40,300 nucleotides of DNA from a bacterium 0.1xD8-71. Lineage in GTDB: Bacteria > Bacillota > Clostridia > Lachnospirales > Lachnospiraceae. Position numbers and translations under genes: made by a program. The stretch covers positions 1-40,300 of the forward strand of contig RAYR01000032.1 in NCBI GenBank assembly GCA_003612405.1, given 5' to 3'. The notes under the pieces are model-generated. The model saw only the letters and a list, made by a program, of their open reading frames with translations, was not told where the DNA came from and searched no databases. Positions 1 through 7,738 of this stretch are shown piece by piece; positions within the stretch are counted from its first letter, which is position 1; every line of letters begins with the position of its first letter.

Positions 1-62
1 GAATTATAGTAAATTACTCCAACTCGCAAAGGGCTGGGGTAATTTTGTATCTTACCGCGGTA

Positions 63-190
63 TTATTTGGCGCTTACTATCTTCCGCCTTGCCGCCCGGA
101 ACGCATCATAGTAGGCAGCCTTCAAAGCCCCGTGTACTTCCGTCTCCGCCTTCGACTCCTTCTCATGCCAGCCTGACCCGAAGTCAGTAA
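63..190 (-). pseudogene. C-terminal relic of an array protein (copy 1)
   Basis: A minus-strand reading frame ends at a TAA at 63-65 and reads HEKESKAETEVHGALKAAYY followed by DAFRAARRKIVSAK. It has no convincing start or ribosome site; the stop of the ABC permease lies just upstream. The same peptide recurs in the relic at 5216-5451, and its pattern (TE, then Y-x-x-A-[FWY]-x-x-A-[KR]) resembles the C-terminus of the intact protein at 6149-6754. I infer a broken paralog of that gene left beside the ABC cassette. The function of the family is unknown to me. Confidence 0.5.
101..149. repeat. Direct repeat, left copy, flanking the ABC/two-component cassette
   Basis: These 49 bp are identical to 5287-5335. 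Similarity continues for about 95 bp (roughly 79-173 against 5265-5359) with scattered, mostly third-position differences. The two copies lie in the same orientation 5186 bp apart, and the whole cassette sits between them. Confidence 0.9.
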
Positions 191-212
191 TACAAAAGTC
201 GCTCCCTGACGC

Positions 213-2423
213 TTATATTGTTGTATCATCCCGTAAAGAGTCTATCAGGCTGCTGCCAAGCACCTTCTTTGCGCCTATATAATAGGCCAGAGTAACAAAA
301 CCGATAATAGCCAGAACAAATAGCAAAATCGGAATAAACGGCGCTTCATGGAGGAAAACCATCGGATCAATATAAGCCATATTGATAAATAATACGACCG
401 GAATCACCGTGAGCGGTATTGTAATCAAAATTGGACGCCCGGCAATCACAAGAGCTTCCACACAGAATATTTTTTTCAGCTCGTCAGGCGTCATGCCGAT
501 AGACATATAGCGGGCAAACTCTCTTTTTCTTTGACGCACAAATCCAAATGTATTCGTGAAGATATTTCCAATACCAATGAGCGCAAGCAAAACACAGAAC
601 AGTCCAATAACTGCCATCATCCCACTAAACATTTTGTCATTGTCAAGTTTTGCCTGAATCCGGTTTTCTATTTCCACCTGATACCTTTGACTAAGAAGTC
701 CGGAAACTTCACCCTCAATCTCGTTTAACTCGTCTAAGGTCACTCCATCCCGGGCCAAAATCCGAATATAGGTATCAGCTTCGGCTCCCCCAATTTGCCC
801 TTTGATTTCTTTCCAGACCGACAAGGGAACAAAATGCACCAGCTCATAATAATCCAAAGTTCCATACTCTTCACGCAGAACAGGGGCTTGACGTGCATAA
901 GCAAGGACAGGAATTTCTACGGAAACATCCTCTTGTCCAGCGTTCCTAAGTATCGTGGTCTGTCCATTTTCTGTCAGGTATGACACACTACGCCTATCAT
1001 GAAAATTGGGGTCAGCCCCGTCGCGGGCTTGATTTAGAATGATCGCACCATCTAAACGCGGCTCTGTTCCAATCTGTTCACAATATGCCAGAAAGCTTGT
1101 ATCATCCATAATGACTAACGGGGCATTTACCAGCCATGCGCCAAGGGCAGCAGAAACATATTGAGTAGAGGCGTTTTCTAATCCGCCGATTGCCTGCAGC
1201 TCTTCGCTGATTTCGTCTTGTGTAACCGTTCGTTTTGCTGCGGCTTTCTGATACACCACTCCGCTTTCAACACCATATAGTTCCTGTAAAGTATCCGTCT
1301 CGGTGAAAGCGTCAACATCTGTACTTTTTACTGTGGCCATCACATCCCAAACATCCTGATACTTTTCAAAGTATGTCATATCTTGATTGACAATCATCAG
1401 TGTAAAAAAGCACATCATAAGCGAAAAGGCCAAAAAAGAGAACACAAGAGATAAAGTGGCTGTACGCATTGACTTCTTTTGAGCCTTTAACGCATTTCCA
1501 GCCAATTCTCCCTCCACACCAAACAAAAGGGACAGGATACGGGATTTCTTTCTTCTTTTCAGCTGTAGTTCGCCCGTGTTCCTGATTGCCTCCATCGGCG
1601 TCAGTTTGCCCATTTTTCTTGCCGGAATCCAGGCGGAAACCCATACAGTAAAAACTGTAACCAAAAGCGACAATACAAAAATCAGGGGATGATAGCTAAA
1701 CGGCAGCGCCAATCGTCCAGCCACATCAGCCAATGTGAAATTGATTGCCTCAATAACTCCCATACAAATCAGAATACCGAGCAAATTGCCGGCAACAATG
1801 GGTAAGGCACATAACGTAAGAGCCTCCTGCAACAAACAAGCCCGAATCTGTACGGGTGTGGCGCCAATGCTTGAAAAAATGCCGAATTGATGAATACGGG
1901 CACTCATTGTTACCGCAAAGGCATTGTGGATAACCAAAATTAATGAAAAACAGGCAATAATTGTAATCAACAAAAAGAACGGAAATACCCAACGAAGCTC
2001 GGAATCATCTGCGTTTCTGATAAGGTACAGGCTTAAAAGCGAATAGTGATAGGAAACCGATTCCGCCGGTAAGCCAACAAGTTCAGCAATTTGGGGCATA
2101 TCTGTAAAGACATTTCCCATATTTGTGAAATATACATCTACTGCAAGTCCCTGTTCGCCGGAAAGACTTTCATTGACTATAACCTTTTCAACGCTGGCAT
2201 AGTTTTCAATGCGTGTAAGATCGTCCGTGCTGATCTCTCCAACAAAACGGCCCTGCCAGTCGCCTTCCTCTGCTTTCAGGCTTTGTACCTCATAAAACCA
2301 TAAATTATAGAATAGGCTGCATAGTAGTGATAAAAGTAGTGCCGAAATAAAGGCTGCTATGACAATGGATAGGCTGGAAGCCTTGTTGTTTCTTACATAA
2401 CCTGATGAATAATCTTTCCACAT
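213..2423 (-). CDS. ABC transporter permease, FtsX/MacB type, two FtsX domains
   Basis: Membrane subunit of an ABC exporter or antimicrobial-peptide sensing/detoxification transporter, acting with the ATPase encoded just upstream. The protein of about 736 residues has one N-terminal membrane helix (near residues 20-45), an extracytoplasmic stretch, three helices around 145-270 forming the first FtsX domain, a further helix near 330-350, a large extracytoplasmic domain of roughly 240 residues, and three C-terminal helices (about 605-725) forming a second FtsX domain. The start is set at 2423 because GGAGG lies 8 nt upstream; the two earlier Met codons sit inside or against that site. The ATPase stop codon overlaps this ribosome site, implying translational coupling. 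The neighbouring two-component genes suggest induction by a cell-envelope stress or peptide. The substrate cannot be read from the sequence. Confidence 0.88.
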   Translation of the reverse strand: MWKDYSSGYVRNNKASSLSIVIAAFISALLLSLLCSLFYNLWFYEVQSLKAEEGDWQGRFVGEISTDDLTRIENYASVEKVIVNESLSGEQGLAVDVYFTNMGNVFTDMPQIAELVGLPAESVSYHYSLLSLYLIRNADDSELRWVFPFFLLITIIACFSLILVIHNAFAVTMSARIHQFGIFSSIGATPVQIRACLLQEALTLCALPIVAGNLLGILICMGVIEAINFTLADVAGRLALPFSYHPLIFVLSLLVTVFTVWVSAWIPARKMGKLTPMEAIRNTGELQLKRRKKSRILSLLFGVEGELAGNALKAQKKSMRTATLSLVFSFLAFSLMMCFFTLMIVNQDMTYFEKYQDVWDVMATVKSTDVDAFTETDTLQELYGVESGVVYQKAAAKRTVTQDEISEELQAIGGLENASTQYVSAALGAWLVNAPLVIMDDTSFLAYCEQIGTEPRLDGAIILNQARDGADPNFHDRRSVSYLTENGQTTILRNAGQEDVSVEIPVLAYARQAPVLREEYGTLDYYELVHFVPLSVWKEIKGQIGGAEADTYIRILARDGVTLDELNEIEGEVSGLLSQRYQVEIENRIQAKLDNDKMFSGMMAVIGLFCVLLALIGIGNIFTNTFGFVRQRKREFARYMSIGMTPDELKKIFCVEALVIAGRPILITIPLTVIPVVLFINMAYIDPMVFLHEAPFIPILLFVLAIIGFVTLAYYIGAKKVLGSSLIDSLRDDTTI

Positions 2424-2428
2424 ATTCA

Positions 2429-3109
2429 TCACCTCCGGCTTTCATCATTGATGATGCGTCCATCTTCAATCGTTATAATACGCTCTGCCTCCAGGGCAAT
2501 TTTTTCATCATGGGTGATAAGAACGATGGTTTGCTCAAAATTACGATTGGACAATTTCAGCATATCAATGATTTCTTTAGAGTTCTTCTGATCAAGGTTG
2601 CCGGTGGGCTCATCGGCCAAAAGCAGGGCGGGACGGTAAATGAGTGACCGTGCGATAGCTGCCCGCTGTTGTTGCCCACCAGATAATTGGTTGGGAAGTG
2701 ATTCCAGTTTATCGGCAATTCCCAAAGATTTTACAATCTGGTCAAAAAATTCCTCATTTGGTTTCTTTTTATCCAGCAGGAGTGGCATAAGTATATTTTT
2801 GCGGACGGTAAGAGTAGGAATCAAATTGTAAAACTGATAAACCAGCCCAACCTTCCGACGCCGGAATATCGCGGCCTGCGTCTTGTTCAAAACAGATATA
2901 TCAGTTCCCCCGACAACAACTTTTCCCTTGGTAGGTTTATCAACGCTGCCAAGAATGTGCAGCAATGTCGATTTGCCGGAGCCGGATGCCCCAATAATAG
3001 CTACAAATTCGCCTTTGTTGACAACAAGGTCAATTCCATCCAGGGCCTTTACCTGATTAGCCCCAGAGCCGTACACTTTTTTAATCCCCTCGCATTTTAG
3101 GATTTCCAT
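2429..3109 (-). CDS. ABC transporter ATP-binding protein (MacB/LolD/BceA type)
   Basis: Cytoplasmic ATPase that powers the adjacent FtsX-type permease. Visible motifs are Walker A (GASGSGKS), Q-loop, signature LSGGQQQR, Walker B followed by DEPTGNLD, and the H-loop ITHDE. The length of about 226 residues is normal for the family. The start is set at 3109 (MEILKC) because AAAGGAG precedes it by 8 nt; the Met six codons earlier would place that site inside the gene. It lies between the kinase and the permease. A TATAAT sequence in the short gap upstream suggests a second promoter for the transporter pair. Confidence 0.93.
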   Translation of the reverse strand: MEILKCEGIKKVYGSGANQVKALDGIDLVVNKGEFVAIIGASGSGKSTLLHILGSVDKPTKGKVVVGGTDISVLNKTQAAIFRRRKVGLVYQFYNLIPTLTVRKNILMPLLLDKKKPNEEFFDQIVKSLGIADKLESLPNQLSGGQQQRAAIARSLIYRPALLLADEPTGNLDQKNSKEIIDMLKLSNRNFEQTIVLITHDEKIALEAERIITIEDGRIINDESRR

Positions 3110-3154
3110 AAGATTGTCTCCTTTCATTTTTGAGTATTGCGTAGCTACATTTTT

Positions 3155-3183
3155 ATTATAGCAAATGAAAGTGACAACTCAGG
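3155..3183 (-). promoter_or_regulatory. Probable promoter of the ABC transporter genes
   Basis: On the minus strand a perfect TATAAT (plus-strand 3155-3160) lies about 45 nt upstream of the ATPase start. No good -35 is found 17 bp further up, where the last codons of the kinase gene lie. That arrangement fits a promoter needing an activator, plausibly the response regulator of the same cassette. This is inference. Confidence 0.45.
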
Positions 3184-4363
3184 GACTGTAAAAACGAATT
3201 TCAAAACAGGCGCCGCCATCTGAAAGATTTTTGGCACTGATCGTTCCGTTTTGGCTTTCGATGATAGCTTTTGAAAGAGACAGACCGATACCAATACCGC
3301 CGTGGGGGGCATTTTGTCCCCTGTAAAACCGTTCAAAAAGGTGGGGAATATCTTCTTTTGCAAATCCGGCTCCCGTATCCCATATTTTTATTTGAGTATA
3401 AATAGGGTTTTGTTCATAGGAGCAATGGATAGCTCCGCCCGATGGGGTATGCTCCATACAATTTTTCAAGAGATTTATGATAGTCTCCATCGTCCAATTC
3501 AAATCCGCCTGGATTGACATTTCACCCAATTCCGGTATATCAACAGAAACATTCGACTTTGCCAATAATTCCTGGAGATTGTCAGCGGCAAGCATAAGGA
3601 CGGTATAAACATCAACTGTCTTTATTTCTAAGGGCAAAGTTCCTGCATCAATACGGGATAACAGCAAAAGGGCCTCTTCTAAATGTGTTAGCTTTGAAAG
3701 CTGCCCCTGAATCTGATCCAGATATTTAGGAGAGGGATTTTCACGCATTATTTGCACGGAGAGCGAAATAGACGTGATTGGAGTTTTAATTTGATGTGCG
3801 ATATTATAAAGGTTTTCAGCAAAATTGTTTTTTGCTTTGAGCGCCGTATCTCTGGTCTGATAAAGCATGGTCACTGTTTTATAAATTTCGTCCTGAAATT
3901 TAGAAAAATCATCCTCTCCGACCTGAAAAAGAACGTCACTATCTCCGCTATTCACTTTTTCGAGATAGGTTGTCAATGATTGAATACGGGATATGACTTT
4001 TCGGTGCCAGAAAATCAATGTGCTGAGGAAAAGAGTGCAGCCTATCCCAAATCCGGCCAGGATAAATACACTGATGTATGTTTTGGCTGTGGGAAATAGA
4101 TCGGCTTGTTTGTACCCATGTAATGATAGAATATTTTCATTCGCTGAAATTTCGGGGCTGAATTTGTATTCCTTTAGTGTCTCCAAAATAGCGTTTTCTG
4201 CTTCGGGCTGTTTTTCTATTACCCGATGAAAAATTTCTCCTAATGTCTGCATATGTGCTTGTCCGTAATTGTTCACAATAAACATCGCTGTAAAAACAGA
4301 GGCTATCAGACTGACAGACAAAACAAATCCTATCAAAACCGCTATGTTTTTCCTTTCGTTCAT
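3179..4363 (-). CDS. Sensor histidine kinase of the ABC cassette (HisKA/HATPase)
   Basis: Membrane-bound kinase expected to phosphorylate the response regulator encoded upstream. A membrane helix at about residues 7-31 and another at 96-119 enclose an extracytoplasmic sensor of some 65 residues. Then come a linker, an H-box with His190 in NIAHQIKTP, the N-box (NLLKNCMEH), and ATP-binding motifs DTGAGF and GIGIGLSL. The length of 394 residues is ordinary. The sensor loop is larger than in the intramembrane-sensing BceS type, so ligand contact outside the membrane is possible. The start codon overlaps the regulator stop (ATGA), showing coupled translation. The signal is unknown. Confidence 0.92.
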   Translation of the reverse strand: MNERKNIAVLIGFVLSVSLIASVFTAMFIVNNYGQAHMQTLGEIFHRVIEKQPEAENAILETLKEYKFSPEISANENILSLHGYKQADLFPTAKTYISVFILAGFGIGCTLFLSTLIFWHRKVISRIQSLTTYLEKVNSGDSDVLFQVGEDDFSKFQDEIYKTVTMLYQTRDTALKAKNNFAENLYNIAHQIKTPITSISLSVQIMRENPSPKYLDQIQGQLSKLTHLEEALLLLSRIDAGTLPLEIKTVDVYTVLMLAADNLQELLAKSNVSVDIPELGEMSIQADLNWTMETIINLLKNCMEHTPSGGAIHCSYEQNPIYTQIKIWDTGAGFAKEDIPHLFERFYRGQNAPHGGIGIGLSLSKAIIESQNGTISAKNLSDGGACFEIRFYSP

Positions 4364-5031
4364 TCCACTTCCTCCATACGATAGCCAATACTCCTAACGG
4401 TTTTGAGACAAGCTGGCTGGTGTAATTTTTCACGTAAGCGTTTCATAGTTACCGTCAATGTATTGTCGTTGACGTAGTTTCCATTATCATCCCAAATATG
4501 CTTCAGCAGTATTTCTCTTGTGATTGTTTTACCTTTGTTCTGCATCAGAAACAGGAGCAACTGATATTCCTGTGGACTTAATGCAATTGGTTCCGAATCA
4601 ATAAAAGCGGTTATTCGTTTACAATCAATAGAGATTCTGCCGCAGGATAGATATTCTTTTGAAATGTCACCCGTTCTTCTCAGCAAAGCTAAAATGCGGG
4701 AATACAAAACCTCTAAGTCAAATGGTTTTATAACATAATCATCTGCACCATTGCGAAAACCGGAAACTATATCCCCCGAATCGCTTCTAACAGTAAGAAA
4801 AATGATAGGCAGGTCTTTCCATTGTGATCTAATCCATTGACACAGGGTATCGCCACGTCCGTCCGGCATATTCCAGTCTACCAAAACAAGGGTGGGTACT
4901 TGCTTCTTTAGAGCTTGCTTGGCCTCGGATATCGTTGGCAAAATTGCTACACTATATTTTTTCTTTTCAAGAAAATCCTTTACTATCTGGGCGATATTTT
5001 CATCATCTTCAATATAATAAATCTCTAACAT
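4360..5031 (-). CDS. OmpR/VanR-family response regulator
   Basis: DNA-binding regulator paired with the adjacent kinase. It has an N-terminal receiver domain with acidic residues at 9-10, phospho-acceptor Asp52 in LVDWNMPDG, Thr and Lys in the usual places (FLTVRS, VIKPFD), and a C-terminal winged-helix domain (about 130-223) ending IGYRMEEVE. The start is set at 5031 (MLEIYYIEDD), since GGAG lies about 9 nt upstream and this removes a 24-residue extension with no homology to receivers. It is first in a four-gene unit (regulator, kinase, ATPase, permease). It probably controls the transporter genes and perhaps itself. Confidence 0.92.
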   Translation of the reverse strand: MLEIYYIEDDENIAQIVKDFLEKKKYSVAILPTISEAKQALKKQVPTLVLVDWNMPDGRGDTLCQWIRSQWKDLPIIFLTVRSDSGDIVSGFRNGADDYVIKPFDLEVLYSRILALLRRTGDISKEYLSCGRISIDCKRITAFIDSEPIALSPQEYQLLLFLMQNKGKTITREILLKHIWDDNGNYVNDNTLTVTMKRLREKLHQPACLKTVRSIGYRMEEVE

Positions 5032-5074
5032 ATGTTTATTCTCCGTTCTGAGAGATTTTGTATTTTCCGCTTTT

Positions 5075-5103
5075 ATTATAAGGCCACCTCCCAAACACTT
5101 CAA
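5075..5103 (-). promoter_or_regulatory. Sigma-A promoter of the response regulator/kinase genes
   Basis: On the minus strand TTGAAG (plus 5098-5103) and TATAAT (plus 5075-5080) are separated by exactly 17 bp. The predicted start of transcription is near 5068, leaving a leader of about 37 nt before the regulator start at 5031. Confidence 0.75.
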
Positions 5104-5142
5104 GCATATAAAAAGGATGCACCTCCCACACTGATATGTAAC

Positions 5143-5186
5143 AAGGGAACCAAACAGAACGTGAAATGTTCATGTTTGATTCCCTT
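5143..5186. terminator. Long hairpin upstream of the cassette promoter, terminator-like
   Basis: AAGGGAACCAAACAGAAC and a near-perfect reverse complement surround a 7-nt loop (about 17 paired bases, one wobble, one bulge). On the plus strand it runs into TTTTAT; on the minus strand the tail is TTGTTAC. It separates the array relic at 5216-5451 from the cassette promoter, so it probably insulates the two units. Confidence 0.55.
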
Positions 5187-5215
5187 TTATCATTTGTTCA
5201 TTATTGGTTTTCTTC

Positions 5216-5451
5216 CTATGCCCTCGCATCAAAGCCGCCCTGCATTTCCACAGCCCCGGAATTTATCTCCTGCCTTGCTGCATGGTACGCATCATAGTAG
5301 GCAGCCTTCAAAGCCCCGTGTACTTCCGTCTCCGCTTTCGATTCCTTTTCATGTCAGCCATTTCCTGATTGAGTTTCCCCATCAGCGCAGCCCTGTCCGG
5401 CGCAACTTTGGCGACCTCGCTTTTGCGCAGGGCGAGGAACTTATTCCCCAT
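5216..5451 (-). pseudogene. Relic of an array protein (copy 2), with in-frame stop and frame change
   Basis: The C-terminal frame ends at a TAG at 5216-5218 and reads KESKAETEVHGALKAAYYDA, then YHAARQEINSGAVEMQGGFDARA. The ending GFDARA matches SFDAKA at the end of the intact gene at 6149-6754. Upstream the frame is blocked by TGA where copy 1 has TGG, and the coding-like sequence continues in another frame (MGNKFLALRKSEVAKVAPDR, start at 5451). I read this as a decayed paralog whose 3' part shares the long direct repeat with 79-173. The N-terminal portion may come from a different gene. Confidence 0.5.
5287..5335. repeat. Direct repeat, right copy, flanking the ABC/two-component cassette
   Basis: Identical to 101-149 over 49 bp and similar over about 95 bp. 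It lies inside the relic at 5216-5451. Confidence 0.9.
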
Positions 5452-5517
5452 ATAGACACCCTGTTATCCTCTCCCGGAGGGAATCAGACAGTTTGGATGA
5501 TGGCTTTCCCGTTTTTT

Positions 5518-5563
5518 GGATGCCTGCCCTGCCTTGTCGGGCGGTGGCTTATCGGGGGTATGC
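5518..5563. repeat. Intergenic repeat downstream of the HTH gene (copy A)
   Basis: This 46-bp segment matches 6082-6127 at 39 positions by eye. Copy A follows the HTH gene stop; copy B follows the stop of the gene at 6149-6754. The shared non-coding spacer supports growth of this array by duplication of gene-plus-spacer units. Confidence 0.65.
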
Positions 5564-5578
5564 CGTCCGAAAGATCAA

Positions 5579-6016
5579 CTAACAATTTATATTTTCTTGT
5601 TCGCAGTCTTTCAAGAAAAATCGTAATGACATAACTGTAACCGCAACTTTGTATTTTATATCTTCTGGCACTTTCTTGGGTGGATTTGATAACATCCTCT
5701 CAATATTCTTTACCTCTACCCCTGCCATTTTCGCCACTGTCCGTTTAGACAGACCATGATAGGAAACAAGCACCTTCAAGAATGCACATAACTTTAAGTC
5801 CTTATCCTCCACAGCACTAAGATAAAGGAACGTAATCTTATTAAAGATGTTGAAACGGTATATAGAATCTTCTGGCAAAAAGCCAACATCCCCCTCAGAC
5901 AGTTTCCTTATCTGCTCCACGGGCAACTGCAAATATTTAGAAAGTGTATCCATACTGAACTCATACATATCGAGAAGTTCTTTCAGTTGATCTGCCACAT
6001 TATCTCTTTGATTCAT
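5579..6016 (-). CDS. HTH-type small protein, paralog of the prophage gene at 32791-33219
   Basis: A 145-residue soluble protein, probably a DNA-binding regulator. Residues about 20-40 (SMDTLSKYLQLPVEQIRKLS) and about 85-110 (LSKRTVAKMAGVEVKNIERM) each look like a helix-turn-helix of the Cro/C1 kind. The segment IKYKVAVTVMSLRFFLKDCE is nearly invariant between this protein and the paralog inside the prophage; by my count about 70 percent of residues are identical overall. It is the last gene of the array read from the LytTR/AgrC pair. No palindromic operator like that ahead of its paralog is visible. The target is unknown. Alternative: a protein-interaction module with no DNA role. Confidence 0.75.
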   Translation of the reverse strand: MNQRDNVADQLKELLDMYEFSMDTLSKYLQLPVEQIRKLSEGDVGFLPEDSIYRFNIFNKITFLYLSAVEDKDLKLCAFLKVLVSYHGLSKRTVAKMAGVEVKNIERMLSNPPKKVPEDIKYKVAVTVMSLRFFLKDCEQENINC

Positions 6017-6081
6017 ATCATCTTACCCTTCATTAACACCTACCATTCATCAAGTTTCTCCCTAATCCGCCGGAACGCCGA

Positions 6082-6127
6082 GGATGACTGCCCTGCCTTG
6101 TCAGATTGTGGTTTATCGGGGATATGC
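6082..6127. repeat. Intergenic repeat downstream of the gene at 6149-6754 (copy B)
   Basis: Partner of 5518-5563 (39 of 46 positions match). It lies between the stop of the 6149-6754 gene and the start of the HTH gene. Confidence 0.65.
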
Positions 6128-6148
6128 AAGCCGTAACTTCATTTCCTC

Positions 6149-6754
6149 CTATGCCTTTGCGTCAAAGCTATTCTGCGGATTTTCCACATTCACTGCTTCT
6201 TCACCCGCCAGCGGAATGCCCCTCTTTGCATTTCCCCATGCCTCGTTATAGATCATGCACATTTCCGTCTGTCTGGAAGCCTCCGCATTGGTGGTATACA
6301 TCGTCCACCCATTATTGGAATAAGTCGCCACCATTTCCCCGTTCTTATCGTAAAACTCTATGTAATCGCTGTTTCCCGTTGGCAGTTTCTGGTATTTCAC
6401 TTTCCCTTCCAGCAGCGTCGCCACAAAGTCTATGGGCTTAAGCACATTCTGCCTGTTCCCGAAGACAGCTTTCAGCCCGGAAGTGATTATCCCTTTTCTG
6501 TCCGGGGATACTTCCGATGTGTAGCTTTTCATCAGCCTGTTAAACCCTTCGGATTTGTTCTGGAACTGCCCTTTTGCAAAATCCTCATATGCCTGTTCCC
6601 GAATCTGCTTCCGATATTCCTCATCACTGATGCCGCTTTTCTTTTTGGAGAAAACATATTTATCATTAAAGTCGGGCAGATGGATACCGCCTATGCTTCC
6701 TGTCCCTGAAAAGAATCTGTTCTGCAATGAGCCATTAGACGAATTGACCTGCAT
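6149..6754 (-). CDS. Array protein, unknown function, 201 residues
   Basis: I do not recognise the family with certainty. The protein is hydrophilic, without a signal peptide or membrane segment, and has a single Cys. The N-terminus MQVNSSNGSLQNRFFSGTGS is short and Asn/Ser-rich. The middle has a two-strand signature (YIEFYDKNGEMVATYSNNGW), followed by a helix with TNAEASRQTEMCMIYNEAW, and the end is SFDAKA. Start 6754 is preceded by AGGTG 7 nt upstream; the earlier Met is inside that region. Two broken relatives flank the ABC cassette, so this was a multi-copy family here. It lies in the unit apparently controlled by the LytTR pair, and a hairpin precedes it at 6824-6851. Confidence 0.75.
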   Translation of the reverse strand: MQVNSSNGSLQNRFFSGTGSIGGIHLPDFNDKYVFSKKKSGISDEEYRKQIREQAYEDFAKGQFQNKSEGFNRLMKSYTSEVSPDRKGIITSGLKAVFGNRQNVLKPIDFVATLLEGKVKYQKLPTGNSDYIEFYDKNGEMVATYSNNGWTMYTTNAEASRQTEMCMIYNEAWGNAKRGIPLAGEEAVNVENPQNSFDAKA

Positions 6755-6823
6755 TATTTCACCTACCTTATAAATATCCATATACATGACTGCTTTCTAA
6801 AATCAAACAGTCAGCCAATAGCA

Positions 6824-6851
6824 GGAGGCGCTTGTTTTGGCACCTCCGCCA
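6824..6851 (-). other. Hairpin between two array genes
   Basis: On the minus strand GGAGGUGC and GCGCCUCC pair (8 bp, one G-U) around an 8-nt A-rich loop. No U-run follows, so it is more likely an mRNA processing or stability structure than a terminator. It lies between the stop at 6871 and the start at 6754. Confidence 0.45.
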
Positions 6852-6870
6852 AATAAAATACCCGCTCACA

Positions 6871-7707
6871 TCAATGTTTCAAATTCGCATAATAATCCCA
6901 AATCCCGTTCAGGGCATTCCTTGCGGAAGGGGATATCCCCAAATCCAGCCGGAACTGGCTCAGGCTGCCCTTTTCCTGTTTCAGCCGCCCGCCATTCTTC
7001 TCACTGACTGCACCCATGAACGCACGGTAGGCCTGCTCCTTCACAACAGCCGCTTCCTTTTCCGAACCGCCGGAATGGTATACCGTTTGCGCCTTAAAGC
7101 CCTGCAGTTCGCTCCATATCTGCGTGTTTGTCGCCATGAACCTGCTGTGCGTTTCATAGGCTTTATCCAGCATTTCCATTTCCTTTTCCTTCGTCAGCTC
7201 CTGCGTGCTTCCATCCTCCACAGTGTAATATTCCTTCCCGCCGCCGGATGCCGCATATTTTTCCTCTATGCGGTCTTTCAACAGTTGATAGGCGGAAGCC
7301 ATCTTATTCACATAGCTGTCAAAGGTATCCGTCTTTGCCCCTTCCGTTTCCTCAAACCTCGCTTTCAGCGCGTCAACGTCCTCCTGCGAATAATCCTTTG
7401 TCACGAATTCGTCCGACACGGAGCCTCCCCCAAGTTCCGACATGACCTTTTCAAAATCATTCATCATGCCATATGCCCCGGAGTTTATGGGAGAAAGTTT
7501 CCCAATATCCCCGGAAGGCTCCATCCTTTTTGCCGCAGACATTTTTTCCCTCAAAACCCTGCGGCCTTCCCCGGAAATATCCACACTGTCGCCCTGCCGT
7601 TTCCCTGCTGCGATGCCTTTATCCGCCTGCTGTAAACGCTCCCTTATCCTGCCGGCATCTACATGGTATGACTGCGGCAGTGTCCTTTGCAGATTATTGA
7701 TATCCAT
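6871..7707 (-). CDS. Array protein, unknown function, 278 residues, Cys-free
   Basis: Not recognised. It is soluble, entirely without Cys, and rich in Glu, Lys, Ala and Gly. The N-terminus MDINNLQRTLPQSYHVDAGR is followed by a basic segment with GDSVDISGEGRRVL, reminiscent of anti-sigma/flagellar-type N-termini (a weak resemblance only), then several charged helices with likely coiled coil at about 120-215. The C-terminus is LSQFRLDLGISPSARNALNG plus an aromatic tail. Start 7707 has GGGAG 7 nt upstream; a TTG six codons earlier is less likely. It is 31 bp from the next gene upstream, so probably co-transcribed. The Cys-free, signal-less composition would suit export by a non-Sec route, but that is speculation. 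Confidence 0.75.
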   Translation of the reverse strand: MDINNLQRTLPQSYHVDAGRIRERLQQADKGIAAGKRQGDSVDISGEGRRVLREKMSAAKRMEPSGDIGKLSPINSGAYGMMNDFEKVMSELGGGSVSDEFVTKDYSQEDVDALKARFEETEGAKTDTFDSYVNKMASAYQLLKDRIEEKYAASGGGKEYYTVEDGSTQELTKEKEMEMLDKAYETHSRFMATNTQIWSELQGFKAQTVYHSGGSEKEAAVVKEQAYRAFMGAVSEKNGGRLKQEKGSLSQFRLDLGISPSARNALNGIWDYYANLKH

Positions 7708-7738
7708 TGTTTCGCTCCCTTCCAATTCTCAGACTGAT

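Noticed and set aside
1..62. An AT-rich inverted repeat at the left edge as a terminator for the ABC operon
   Set aside because: The stem has a mismatch and long loop, and no clear U-run follows on the minus strand within the window.
3179..5031. A vancomycin-resistance VanRS pair
   Set aside because: The regulator resembles VanR only at family level; no vanH/A/X or vanY gene follows, and the partner genes are an ABC exporter.
5032..5634. Plus-strand open frame of 200 codons
   Set aside because: It crosses a promoter, a hairpin and gene relics, has no ribosome site and a Pro/Ser/His-rich random-looking product.
6832..7635. Plus-strand open frame of 267 codons opposite an array gene
   Set aside because: The minus-strand gene has good start signals and compositional sense; the plus frame is His/Phe/Leu/Arg-rich, typical of an antisense shadow.
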